This document shows, in pieces, positions 22,415 to 33,624 of a stretch of 64,000 bases of DNA (position 1 is its first letter; the number at the start of each line of letters is the position of its first letter). The position numbers were made by a program, and so were the translations under genes. Origin of the DNA: Thereva unica (taxonomy: Eukaryota > Arthropoda > Insecta > Diptera > Therevidae). The notes beneath the pieces are model-generated. The model was not told the origin of the DNA, made no database searches, and saw only the letters and a program-made list of their open reading frames with translations. The stretch spans positions 60,509,922-60,573,921 of the forward strand of contig OX465282.1 of NCBI GenBank assembly GCA_949987705.1, given 5' to 3'.

Positions 22415-23010
22415 CTTCAGACTGGATGACAATATATTAAGTGGAGATTGTGAAGATTCACGAAAACAATCAAACAAATAACTTGACAAACTAACGCATC
22501 TTTCAAGTAGATGCCGCTGAAAGAATTATATAACATTTGACCAATAAACGAACCCAAGGACGTTCTAATGTAGGGCCCAAAGTCTAGTAATAACAAGTCT
22601 TTCATCTTCATACAAAATTTTCACCCGGTTGGTTGTGTGCGTGCATATATGAACATCACTGCTGAGCAAAACTCAACGCATACTTCGTGAATTCAGCGAG
22701 ACAAAGCCAGATTCTGTCTTTACGGTAAAGTATGCAGAACAGAAAAGGAAAGAAAATTGAATCAACTGTCAAAATTGAAGTCATCAAAACAAACGAGCAA
22801 ATATGCACCAATACATCAACACTATCCCTATAGAAACTCATAAAATTTTCTGTTGTTTAGTTGTATGCTAGCGCTTATAAAAATATTGCATTCTCTCTCT
22901 GATAGCCTGACATCGTCATTTGAAGAACTTATGCAAATAGCTGTTCGCCTTTCACTCATTAACCATATGAAGATGAAAGACTTGTTAATTTCTAGACTTT
23001 GGTAGGGCCA
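22415..23010. repeat. Copies of the LINE 5' leader sequence
   Basis: Positions about 22,794-22,980 (CAAAACAAACGAGCAAATAT ... GATGAAAGACTTGTTAATTT) are almost identical, in reverse orientation, to 62,280-62,498, the region upstream of the intact LINE ORF. A second inverted piece, ending CAAGTCTTTCATCTTCATA, lies at 22,588-22,612. The similarity ends at CTAGACTTTG. These are either 5' fragments of that LINE family or an independent repeat present in both places. Confidence 0.6.
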
Positions 23011-23689
23011 TGGTCCTAAGAAAAATTTTAGTGTAGCTACATATACCTCTACTGTAAGTGTACGTCCGATGCCTTAGCATAAAGTTTTTCCGGTTGTTAG
23101 TTAGATGGCCAACCAGTCAGTTCAGTTTTTACGCATCGAGCACAAACGCTTGCAGTTTCGGCTATTTTCTGCCCAAAACAATTACCTACTCAAAAATTAT
23201 GGAAAAACAAAATGGGTCAAATTGAAAAAAAAAAAAAAAAAACACATCACACATGTAAACACTATATAAAACGAATCTAAACATCTTTCTTTGGATTGGC
23301 GGCAAATCTAATATGTGATGCACTCAAAAATTTTTAAACTTGGGGCAGATCGTTTGTAAAATTTTTGTAAAATATTAAAAATTCTGAGAAAAATCACTCG
23401 CTTATATTCATGGACTATAAGGACGGTCTTAAATACATTGTTCGTGCAATTAAATTTATAAATTTTCATTCATTTCAGAAAGCGTGTATATGCCCTGGTA
23501 AAAATTAGATATCTACTTTTCGTTTTAAACCTACCAAATGTTTCGTTTAAATCATACATATTTTTGTGACAAATCCACAGCGAAGTTCGATAAAACTGAA
23601 TTTTTGTTTTGGTCTACAGCACCACTTACATGACTATAAACTATAATAAAATGAACAGCATATAAAATATGCATATAAACAAATAAATA

Positions 23690-23875
23690 CTTTATATTAT
23701 TTCCGCGAAATTTATTAATGATTTATAAAGCCGCCGAAGAGCCATAAAAACTCAAGAAAATGATTTTTTTGCACTTTTAATTAAATAAATGTTTATGTTC
23801 TCCTGAGTATCATTATTAAATAATATAATTTAGTGAGAAATATAATCAAATCATGTTACACCGAAGTAAAAAAAA
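23690..23875 (+). repeat. Dispersed repeat, uninterrupted copy
   Basis: GATTTATAAAGCCGCCGAAG through TGTTACACCGAAGTAAA matches 35,005-35,089 plus 36,405-36,500. Those two parts are separated there by a hAT insertion. This copy reads TTTTAATTAAATAAATGTTT across the junction and serves as the empty site. Confidence 0.7.
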
Positions 23876-23884
23876 ATTGTATTT

Positions 23885-23965
23885 CACCATTTTGCGGCCG
23901 GGGATTGGAACTTGGTTCCCCTGGGATAGGACTCCAGCGCCTTACCTCTAGGCTACCGATACATG
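23885..23965 (-). mobile_element. tRNA-like SINE head
   Basis: Read on the minus strand, it has an A-box-like GGTAGCCTAGAGGTAAGGCG and a B-box-like AAGTTCCAATCC about 35 bp apart. It resembles the SINE head at 7,478-7,560. The acceptor stem does not pair well, so this is not a functional tRNA gene. Confidence 0.55.
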
Positions 23966-24287
23966 GACTTTATTAGAAATCTCTTTTTTTGTTGTTTAAA
24001 TATACTTCTGGTTGAAATTTCCAGACCATTTTCTCAGTTTTTGGTCTTTTGACCAAGAGCTAAATTTTGAGATATGGCCCAAGTCTGTAGCGACAGTACT
24101 TTCAGAGATGAAAGTAGGCTTTAGACGGACAGACGGACAGAGCCTCTGTATAAGCTTTTTTGTTTTTTTTTATTTTGAAATCACAGACAGACACTCCAAT
24201 TATATTTATATATGTAGATTAACTAAAAAGCAAAAAATAATGTTGAACGTAAACTTTTTATTGCTCCAGCCATTATACATATAAAAT

Positions 24288-25300
24288 GGGGCGCTAGCGA
24301 AAAGTTCCAGTGTTAATAAAATAAGAGTATTGGTAAAGTCTTACGACTATGATATGGAAAGTCCTGCGTGGAACAAATCTAAAAACCTGCGTGGATGAAT
24401 GCACAATGGCAAATAATAAAGTATCTATTAACAGAAAACCACTAGATTTAGGATGTAAAAACACATTATTTTGGGGAGTAACTATTTTAATGGCATAGAT
24501 TTCGGGCAAATGTTGCCAGCTGTCCCGACAGATATGCGGGCCGATGGTATTGAAGCACGTCTGAAATGATCACTCATTTATGGACAGATTGGAAAACGTC
24601 TTTTAAAGCAAAAGATGAGAGCGCAATCGGAAAACTCAGAATTCAGCAATATCAGCACTATTCTCCTCAACATAGCATATAGAAAACGTTCTGAGATTAG
24701 TGAGAATCGTGACAGTGAGCTGGTGGCTGTTGTTTTTAAGTTCGTAATAAACGCGGAAATTTTGATAATCGACATTTATGACGATTTGGAAAATATCAAC
24801 TCAACTAAGTCGACTCAGCCCAGTAATGCCGCAAACGTTGTAATACTTACAAGTGAAACATCGAACATCGTTTATAAACAAGCTTTACAGTGAATTGTTA
24901 ACCAGTGCCGTGCGAGCGGTATGACCAGAAACGACGAAACACGAAAACGGGAAGCAGCAACTGCCCTTTTCAGGATCAAATCAGTAATGTCGTCTTATAA
25001 TGTTGGAAATCTTGGTCTCAAGCCATGTTCGCCATGGGGTAAGTTCAGGGTACCAATTATCTGGGAAGGTCAAATCTACGCGCACAAGACATATTCTGGC
25101 TAAGTATCTGTTGTCCACGTAGTACAAAAGTTTTCCAATAGGTGATGATTAACCTCTAATTTTAAAAAAAAGTTGTAGGTAACATGACCATGTTATTCAT
25201 GTTTGTTCTTTGTTTCATTATACCCTTTTTTATCCCGGACAACGCACACATAATTTTGTTTTATTAAAAGCCGTTGAAAGGCACGCTGGTTTTTGCTAGT
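24288..25300 (-). mobile_element. Helitron-like element copy 2, uninterrupted
   Basis: It matches the three separated parts of copy 1 (17,215-21,430) in reverse orientation. It ends GCACGCTGGTTTTTGCTAG|TA at about 25,305, giving a CTAG terminus, and starts GGGGCGCTAGCGAAAAG. Frames of 92 and 60 codons within it have no known domain. It is the intact reference showing that both large insertions in copy 1 are later events. Confidence 0.55.
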
Positions 25301-26316
25301 ATTTAAATATTTTGCTTGGATTAATGGACTGTAGTATGTCTGGGGTAGTAAGTTGCATTATTTACTATGTTTTATATACATTATGTATTACGTACCTACT
25401 ATATACAATGTATTGCATATTATATACTAAGGGTATTCATTTCACTTTTCAAAAGTTTGTAGTTTTGTAGTTTCGCAATTTCGTAGTGCGACTGACATGA
25501 AAAACTACATTGAATATTTTTCGTAGGTTATTTTTTTTATTTTATTTTATTTCGTAATATTGAGGTGTCATTTTGACCTTCAAAATAGGTTGGTTTTTAG
25601 GAAAATCCCAGAAAAAGTGAAAAGCAATAATTATTGGAAGCATTAATGGATAAAGCCGTTCTCAATGTATCGCTAGCCATCTTTTAAATTCATAGCAATT
25701 AAATTCAATTAAATAATTCAAAACTTCTGACAAATGTCAATATCAACTACGACAATATGGAAATGTCGAATGATAAAAATCAGAGCTCGACGAGGTATGA
25801 AACAACGATTGATGCTACATATATGTATTTACCAGATTTTTTGACAATTTCCAATCTAAAATCTTTGTTTGTTGCTTTAGTTACCATAAGCCTATAGTGC
25901 CTTTTCTAGAATTCAATGAAAGTAAGAATGAAATAAATTACTCAAGAAACTAATGGAGAAAATGCAAAAGTGAACAAATCCAGTTTGAATAATTTTACAC
26001 AAAGTGCATTTTTCTCTGCGGATTTGCTATGTTTTGGATGAAAATACAATTTTAGAAGTCTTTTTAATATATGATTGAATTCGATTTTCAATCAAACAGT
26101 TCTGCCATGTTCTAATAATCACCTTTAAGTACCCCGGAATATGCTTATCTCATTTCGAGGCATAAATGGATTTGTTTACTTTTGCGTGAAAGCTCCTCAA
26201 ATGATGAAAATGAGAAAATGCTTGTTCAGGCTATAACCAATAATTCTGATTTTTAATTTTGGCATACGATATATGTACTGTACATACTGTAAAGCAAGGA
26301 TGACGTTATGTGTATA

Positions 26317-27125
26317 CAGGGTGCATAAGCTAAACTGTCCAACCGCTTGGCTGTGGATAGGCCTTGGATAGACGAACAAAAAATCGTATGGATGGGGGGG
26401 GGGGGAAATCGTAACGGTTTACCCGCTATGGCGTTTTGAAGTTTTTTTGGTAAAGGTTTACATATTACCCTGTATTTTTGTCAGCTTATTAGATATTTTA
26501 ATGCATAAGACATCAATCTACGCACCTATTTAAATCTGTAAAAGTCAAGGGGTCAACACACCAACATCCAGAGTTATGAGTCATCAAAGTCAAAATTTTG
26601 TTTTTTTTTTCTTTTTTTCACTAAAATTTTCACTTCAACCACCTTTTCCTCCAAAAAATACGTAATTAACTAATATGTTGTTTTAGAAAATTGGAAAGCT
26701 TGAACAATTTTCTATGAATAATGTCTAACAACTATTACTCTACGATCTTTACTTTTGAAGCTATTAGCAATTTTAATGGTGAAATCCGTCATTTTTTAGT
26801 ACTTTCTCACCTGAGTTTTGTCGAAAAGTACCAAATAAGCACCAAATAAGGCCAATTTTTGAGTTAAAATTGCTAATAACTTCAAAAGTAAAGGTCGTAG
26901 CATAATAGTTGTTACACATTATTCATAGGAAATTGTCCAAGCTTTCAAATTTTTTAACACAACATATTGGTTAATTACGTTTTTTTTTTGGAGAAAAAGG
27001 TGGTTGAAGTGGAAATTTTAGTGGAAAAAAACCAAATTTTGTCTTTGATGACTCATAACTCCGGATGTTGGTGGGTTGATCCCTTGACTTTTACAGACTT
27101 AGATAGGTGGGATCTACGTAGATTG
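26317..27125. mobile_element. Palindromic TA-target MITE, right end lost
   Basis: The left end TATACAGGGTG and inner words (CTGTGGATAGGCCTTGGATA, ATCGTAACGGTTTACCCGC) match the complete element at 49,421-50,433. The arms are inverted around about 26,815. The right arm stops near 27,125, where LINE sequence begins. A G run (GGGGGGGGGGGGG) lies at 26,393-26,405. No coding capacity. Confidence 0.7.
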
Positions 27126-27129
27126 ATGT

Positions 27130-28250
27130 CTAAAATATAATCTGCGTGAAGAGAAGGGCTGTAGCGTTTGGGGGGTGAGCCGTGTTGGCTAGTCTTGTGT
27201 TGCGGGTAAAAAGTTGCCGCGTTGGCAGGAGGTTTCTGATTTCAGTGGAACAGTCGCTATGGTAATAGCGGTAAAATTTGCTAAGGGCTGCTACATTTCT
27301 ATGATGGCTTAAAGGGTCGATGGAGAAGCAAAGGGCGCTATCGCCAATGAGTTTTATGGCGGAGTTATGCACCTTGTCCAGCCAAGCCAAGGTGGTTTTT
27401 AGGGCACCCGCCCAGATATACGAGTTGTATTCAAGGCGGGCCGAATGTAGGACTTGTAGATTGAGCCAGGGCAGTTGGCTGAAGAGGGAATTTGCATCTC
27501 TTGAGGAAACCCAGGCATTGGGAAGCTTGTTTGGCGATTTGGAATATGTGATTATTCCATCGTAGATCTGAAGATAAGGTTACGCCTAGGATGTTAAGAG
27601 ATTGGTCAGCCATTACATTCTTTTTCCACTGTGATAGAGGGACGGGTGGTGCAGGTTTTTGTAGAGATAAGACAGAGCTTTGTTTTGGTTGGGTTGAATT
27701 CGACACGATTCTTGAGACCCCAAGCAAGAATTAGTTCAATGTACCCGTTAATAGAATTGGACATGAGCTCACGGTCTACGATATCTATATTATCGAAGGT
27801 GTGCGAGTAACGCAGAGTACCGTCATCGGTGAAACTGTGAATTGGGTTGGAGGGGATTGAGGGCAGATCATTAATATAAGAAAGAGGGCAGGTGAGAGAA
27901 TCGAGCCTTGGGAACGCCGGCCGATATAGAATGAGGGTTGGATTCGACGCCATCCAACTACCTTGATTGAACGGCCGGAAAGAAAGCTCTCAATCCAGTT
28001 CCTTAGAACTGAGTCGATACCAATAGCTTGGAGTTTAGACAACAGAGCGGGATGCCATATTCTGTCGAAAGCCTTGGATATATCTAGAGCAACCAAACCA
28101 GATTCACCGAAGCGATGGATGTTTTGGTTGAGAGCCTTAGTCAGACACACAAGAAGGCTGCTAGCAGATATTTTCGATCTAAAGCCGTACTGCCTGTCGT
28201 GTAAAATTTGGTTGGATTCCAGATATTCCATCAGCTTTCTATTTTATGAA
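27130..28250 (-). pseudogene. Jockey/CR1-type LINE fragment (reverse transcriptase)
   Basis: Read on the minus strand from 28,231: YLESNQILHDRQYGFRSKIS, VALDISKAFDRIWHPALLSK (RT motif A) and SQGSILSPALFLI (motif B). It continues in shifted frames to SFTDDGTLRYSH (degenerate motif C, where the family has ADD) and then thumb-region words LGFLKRCKFPLQP, AWLDKVHNSAIKLI and HHRNVAALSKFYRYYH near 27,130. It is closely related to the intact protein at 59,143-62,112. Several frameshifts break it, and both the amino part and the 3' UTR are missing. Confidence 0.88.
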
Positions 28251-28989
28251 AATAGCGAGCATTTCAAATTTTAGATAACAAATGCAAGCTTGGCCAATGG
28301 GTTCAGTATTTTGAAACCTATTTTTCAGGATCTTTTTATATCAAAGAGTATATTTTCTGAAAGCTTGATGCAAATTGGTCTAATTGGCTGACTGGGTATT
28401 CATTATGTTCTTTCTGTCGTTTTTTCAGTTTTGTAAGATATGAACATACGTTCCTCTGAGACTTGCAACGAGAGAGGCAGTTTTATTACAAAGATCCGAT
28501 TTATAGAAGCGCATTGCTCGAAAAACGCGGAAAAAAAACTTCATTTGTTTATAAAAAAAGTAGCACAAGGTTCACGAGGTTCAAAACTTATGCATATACT
28601 TCTGTTGATACCCAAACAAGAAAAAATCATAATCTTGCTGTTACCAGATTATACCTATCTCTTAATTTTTTTTGCGTTTTGTCACTGCACTATTATGCTG
28701 TGTCATGTGCCACGAACCAATCATAATCGTAATTTAACGCTTGACCTCAAGCGCGGGACGATTTAAAACCTATTTTTTGTAATATTGTTTCAAGCATTTG
28801 GTAACATCACGGGTTTCAAAGCGGATGTATCTTGTTTTTAATAAGTGATTCACTTTTATTCTGGGGAGGGCCAGAAGGAATTTGGGGTGGGCCTGGCCCA
28901 CCTGCCCCCCCAGTTGCTACGCCCATACGGTCAAAAATCTTGCCCTCTTTACTAATTTTTATCTGTTCAATGTGCAAAGAGTACGCCAG

Positions 28990-30610
28990 GTTGATGTAAT
29001 TTATTTACACAGATTTTTCGAAAGCGTTTGACAAGGTTAATATTACAGTGCTTATAAATAAATTACATACGGCCGGCTTTCATTCAAGTTTTCTGCAGTG
29101 AATTAGATCTTATTAACTTCCCAGTATAGGAAGTTATTGTAATCGGTCCGAAAATCGAAATCGAAAATTTCAACGTATTTTCATCTTTCAAGGTCCCAGG
29201 AGCATTTTAAGCAAAAAATTGGGAGGAAGTATGTGTGTGTGTGTGTGTGTATATGTGCGTACGGATGTGGTCATTTTTTCTTGCACGATATCGCGCGAAC
29301 CAAAACTGATATCGACTTCGTTGAGGTGTCGTTCGAAGCGTATTAACCGAAATATGATCTGAAAAGATTTTCATGAAATTCGGTCCAGCCGTTTTTTTGT
29401 TTAAGCGAAGTAAGTGATTTTAGTACCTGCACGATATCGCCCGAACCACGAAAGATATTGACTTACTTGAGGTGCCGTTCGAAGCGTATTAGCGACAATA
29501 TAATCTGAAAAGATTTTTATAATATTCGGTCCAGCGGTTTTTTGGTTTAAAAGACTTAAGTGATTTTTGTACCTGCACGATACCGCGCGAACAAAAACTA
29601 TATCGACTTCATTGAGGTGCCGAAAAACATTAATACATCAATTTTGTATACATTTTCGTCATCCTAATCTTGTAAGTGCGCACATTTAGTTTGACATTTT
29701 AGCGAAAATATTGATAAACAATTGTGACAAATTCTCGGTATTATACATATATTCTATATTGCCTATTGTTCATTTATTATTAAAATATCCAATCATAATA
29801 TTCAACATCCATCATGCTGGGAAGTTGATCGTGTGGACCGAAAGGGTCGAACCCACATCCCAACTAGTTTATCAAATAGAAAGCAATATGCCGTTCTTGG
29901 TTCTGTTTTTTTAATGTATTGTAAAATAATATGTACCAAATCAGGTGTGCCTCGGTCCTTTGCCATTCTTGATTTTAATTAACGATATATGTATGTATGT
30001 AATTAATTACTCCAAGAACCCACTTTTTTTATTTTACGACGATGACCTAAAAGTTTTTTTTAGAAGTTAGTGTAGGGGATTGTTGTAATCGCCTTCAATA
30101 AGACTTCAACAATTTATCCATCTAGTCCTAGTGCTTTATGGATGACCTTCAACCAAATGTTTCTAAGTGCTGAACTATGTCTTTCTATTGCTCATTGGAA
30201 GTCATAGAACTCAAATACTCTTTCTCTAGTTCTGCTTAAGCTGGAGTGTATGAGAATAATGATTTAGGTGTTGTTTTTGATAATAAACTAACTTTCTTTC
30301 AATAGACATTTTGATTTCTTTTGTGGTAAAGCAAAGAGATTAGTTATGGTAAGAGAAGTACTAAAGAATGTCAGATGTTTCTTACTCTAAAGACCTTGTT
30401 CATTTCCTTGGTAAGGCCTACTCTTGAATATGCTTTATGCATTTGGAGTCTTTAGTATGCTGTTAATTCAAATAGAATTTAATCGGTGCAAAAATCCATA
30501 ACCAGATTTATGTGATTTAAGCTTAATTTATTAAACGAACATGTTTCTTCTTATGTCTCTAGACCATTACTATTAGGTCTTGCTAAACTTAGCTTTCGTC
30601 GCGAAATTTT
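28990..30610 (+). pseudogene. Second LINE family RT remnant, split by a repeat
   Basis: Three separate pieces align in order to a non-LTR reverse transcriptase. At 29,006-29,115, YTDFSKAFDKVN and LINKLHTAGFHSSFLQ (motif A region) is followed by a stop. At about 29,940-30,060, words like LPFLILINDI and a decayed aspartate motif (FYDDDLKVFF) appear. At about 30,240-30,610, DLGVVFDNKL and LVRPTLEYALCIWS with VQKSITRFM mark the thumb. The gap between the first two pieces is filled by the tandem-unit repeat at 29,116-29,930. The protein is clearly distinct from the 59-62 kb LINE. Many stops and frameshifts are present. Confidence 0.7.
29116..29930 (+). repeat. Tandem-unit repeat element, copy 1
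   Basis: About three units of roughly 145 bp begin near 29,281, 29,430 and 29,573, each with TGCACGATATCGCGCGAAC-like start and GAGGTGCCGTTCGAAGCGT inside. They are preceded by a GT microsatellite (29,230-29,251). The right flank carries GTTGATCGTGTGGACCGAAA. A reverse-orientation copy with more units is at 33,625-34,925. No coding sequence. Confidence 0.7.
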
Positions 30611-30639
30611 TTCCCCTCCCCCACCTTTACGATTTTTTG

Positions 30640-30712
30640 TTCGTCTATCCAAGACCTACCCACAGCCAGGCGTTTCGGCATTTAAACTAATACACCCTGT
30701 ATCTGAAGAAGT
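30640..30712. repeat. Right end of the palindromic TA-target MITE
   Basis: TTTTGTTCGTCTATCCAAGA and ACACCCTGTAT match the right end of the element at 49,421-50,433. The rest is missing. Confidence 0.6.
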
Positions 30713-30784
30713 GGTGTCTGACTCTTGCTTTTATTATCAGCCTTACAAAAAAGTAAGTGACCATAAATGACCATAAATGAATAA

Positions 30785-31027
30785 ATAAATAGAATAGAAA
30801 CCCAAGAAGGACTGACTGGAATAAGTTCGGTCAAGTCCCGAGAGCGAATCTCTAGATGGCGCCCACAGGAAAGGATAGACCTTATAGAATTAATCGACGA
30901 TACACTTTCGAAGACACTATAGCTAAAGCTCTACAAGGAGCCCATTGCATTAGCCAAGAAGGATACGTGGCAGGGGTATTGCCAATCTATCCATTATAAA
31001 TAGAATAGAAACCCAAGAAGGACTGAC
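30785..31027. repeat. Perfect 32-bp direct repeat flanking 179 bp
   Basis: The word starting ATAAATAGAATAGAAACCCA and ending GGACTGAC occurs at 30,785-30,816 and again, identical, at 30,996-31,027. The 179 bp between contain no recognised gene or tRNA-like box. Confidence 0.75.
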
Positions 31028-31188
31028 ATTATGCACTCCGACCTTTAATTAAAAAGAGGAATGGAGCTCAGACAGAAACGCAGTCGGAATCTGTAGAGCT
31101 ACTAATAAACCTACATTTTCCGTGGTACAAGCACGAAAAGCAAATCGAATCCTCTGGGAAAGGGAAGATTACAGATTACAACCCATAA

Positions 31189-31678
31189 GGCGAGAAACAC
31201 AATTGGTGCTTTTCTGCCAGCTTTTCGGCTGGCTTGTAATGTTCGCGCTACCTAAAAAGTCGGCAAAGGCACAATTGGGGCTTGACAATAATTAACAGCT
31301 TGGTTTCCTTTGGAATTGTCAAACAAAGTATTAAAGTTTATTCATAGTATTAGCAATTTTTTTAGGCGTAAGGACCTCTCTTTCACGAGTTCTATTAGCT
31401 TTTTTTCTATTTTAAATGAAGACACAATCCTAAAAAATTAACTTTTGCAGACAAAGAATTAACTTTTGCAGATCAAGAAGAAGATAATGACAGCAGCCAG
31501 CTCAAAATTTTAAATTTCGTAAAGCTCGCGCTGGCATTTCGGCTGACCGAAAATCTGAAGCTGTTATCAAAAATTACTCACTCATTGGGTAATTTTTGCT
31601 GTTATTGTGAGCAGATGCCAGGTGCCCCATATGCGAAAAGCTCTAGTTGGCAGAAAAGCTCCAATTGTGTTTCTCGCC
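31189..31678. mobile_element. PIF/Harbinger-type MITE, TAA duplication
   Basis: Inverted ends of about 38 bp begin GGCGAGAAACACAATTGG on each side and are flanked by TAA (31,186-31,188 and 31,679-31,681). The inner part holds two tandem copies of the word ATTAACTTTTGCAGA near 31,437-31,467. No transposase fragment was recognised. Confidence 0.78.
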
Positions 31679-31984
31679 TAATGCTTTTTGGGCAATTTAT
31701 CACTTATTCTCCTTTAAAGCACGCGCCCCTGACAGCAATTAATGAATTTAAATGAGTTAGTAATACCACGGTTGGCGGTCATCTTCAAGAGCTGCATGTG
31801 ACTATATATCCCTCTGAGTTGGAGATGGATGAGTGTATTATCTGTCAAGACTAAAAAGACTTTGACGAACTACAACAAGGAAGCATCCCGCGACCTCTTG
31901 ATGACGCAGTGGAAGAACTTTGTCATAATTATGTCGAGCATCATTAAACACTGGACGATAAGGGAACATGGGGCCAGATTGAGA

Positions 31985-32295
31985 ATTCCATGCAACTGGA
32001 CGGAATCTTCTTCAGGACTCGCGAGGTGTATAAATGTCTTAAAGAGCTCGACGTCAATAAATCCATTGGCCCAGACAATATTCCCCCTATGGTACTCAAC
32101 AAATGTGCCTCAACTTTGGCTAAACCTCTGCGCAAGCTTTTCGCCCTATCATACTTCTCCCGAGTTTATTCCAACTCTTGGAAACTAGCTCGTGTATGGC
32201 CCATTCCCAAAAAAGGTGAAGCCAGCGACCCTTTAAACTACCGCCCAGTAGCAATTACTTCTGTTCTCTTCAAAATCATGGAGATTGCGAGTTGA
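31985..32295 (+). pseudogene. Jockey/CR1-type LINE fragment (RT amino part)
   Basis: The frame reads FFRTREVYKCLKELDVNKSI, GPDNIPPMVLNKCAS, PLRKLFALSYFSRVY and DPLNYRPVAITSVLFKIME. This is about 85% identical by eye to the matching part of the 59-62 kb protein (fingers region). It is cut at both ends. The upstream frame from 31,829 is unrelated to this family and unrecognised. Confidence 0.85.
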
Positions 32296-32299
32296 ATGA

Positions 32300-33620
32300 C
32301 CTGAAGTGTGTGATCATATATTTCCCCACAGTAAATCCCAGATAATGTAAGTGCCCCTGCTAAATTTATTAAGAAGTACTTTCTCTATGTGTTTTCAATT
32401 TAATTAAACACGCACTAAACATCTACCTTCAGTTAAAACTTAATTCAGGATTAATTTACAGCCAATATCCTGTACCATATTGGAGTAATTCTTCACTGAC
32501 AAATCCTTAAAAAAATCACTGATTAATTATTTTGTTGCTAAATAAATTTCCCCCATTTAAGCTACAACTTGGATCTGTCTTTCAATTGCGGCAATAAATT
32601 TTGAATTACTCCGCGAACACACAGAAAGCGGCGCGATTCCTTCATGTTGAAAGTTCCTGATGTCTTTTCTAACAGCATTGAATTATAACGTTCAATGTTC
32701 TAATGAAGTTCCACCAAACGATCCATCTAATGAGCCACAACCACATTTAATTGCCTAACATGTCATAATTCTGTCGCGGAAAGTTCTGCACTTCATCTTC
32801 TCCCACAATACGCCAAGAACTTAATTGGCACTGCAGAGCTGTGCTCGGCGATATTAGCGCGGGATGCTGCAATAGGATTTGTCCACGGATTTGTTCATCT
32901 TCTGCTGACTACTTTACAATGTTCCTGCTATCTGAGCGTCTGTTTATATATGGATGTTTGTAGGTATGCATATATCGAGTATGTTGATGCACTGTGGCTG
33001 ACCTATTGGTCAGGCAGGAATGCATCTACGCAATATGCATATTAGAGGCATATCATCTTCTTCTGATCCAGTATACTGTCGCATGTCGCACTGTTGCACC
33101 GATGGAGGAGGATTTATGAGATTATTTGCACATAGATGAATTTGAAAGTGTAAACATGATTTCTTGTTATGAATGTCGTCTGGGAACGTTAAAAGATTTG
33201 TGGAGAATTAATCAGAGCTAATTGAGATTTATGTTGCCAAAGGCACTTTGTACCGTTGTAAAGGTAATCATTTGCAGGTGCAAATGCCGTTCATGAGCAG
33301 GAAACCATTATATTGACTTTCAAAACTGTTTTTACTAAATTGGATGTGTAATAAATTTATCAAATTAGAATTCTCCATACATACTTTCAGGAAATAAATA
33401 TTTGATTTTAATTAAACGCTAAGTAATAAACTATGGCTTTGAATACTGAAGAGGCTCTGCTACGTGCTTGTAGATTATAAAGTGTATCCTCGCAATAGTA
33501 TTCTCAAGTTATTTTAAAGATCTTTAGTATTAGCAAGTCTTTACTCAGAAAAACTTTCATTTTTGGTGATATTCTTTTTCCCACTTCTTCGAAGTTTTTT
33601 CAAAAATAAAAATAAAAGTA
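32300..33620. other. No recognisable gene or repeat
   Basis: I see no coding motif, inverted repeat or LTR. The sequence is less repetitive than its surroundings and may be single copy. Confidence 0.4.
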
Positions 33621-33624
33621 GTTG

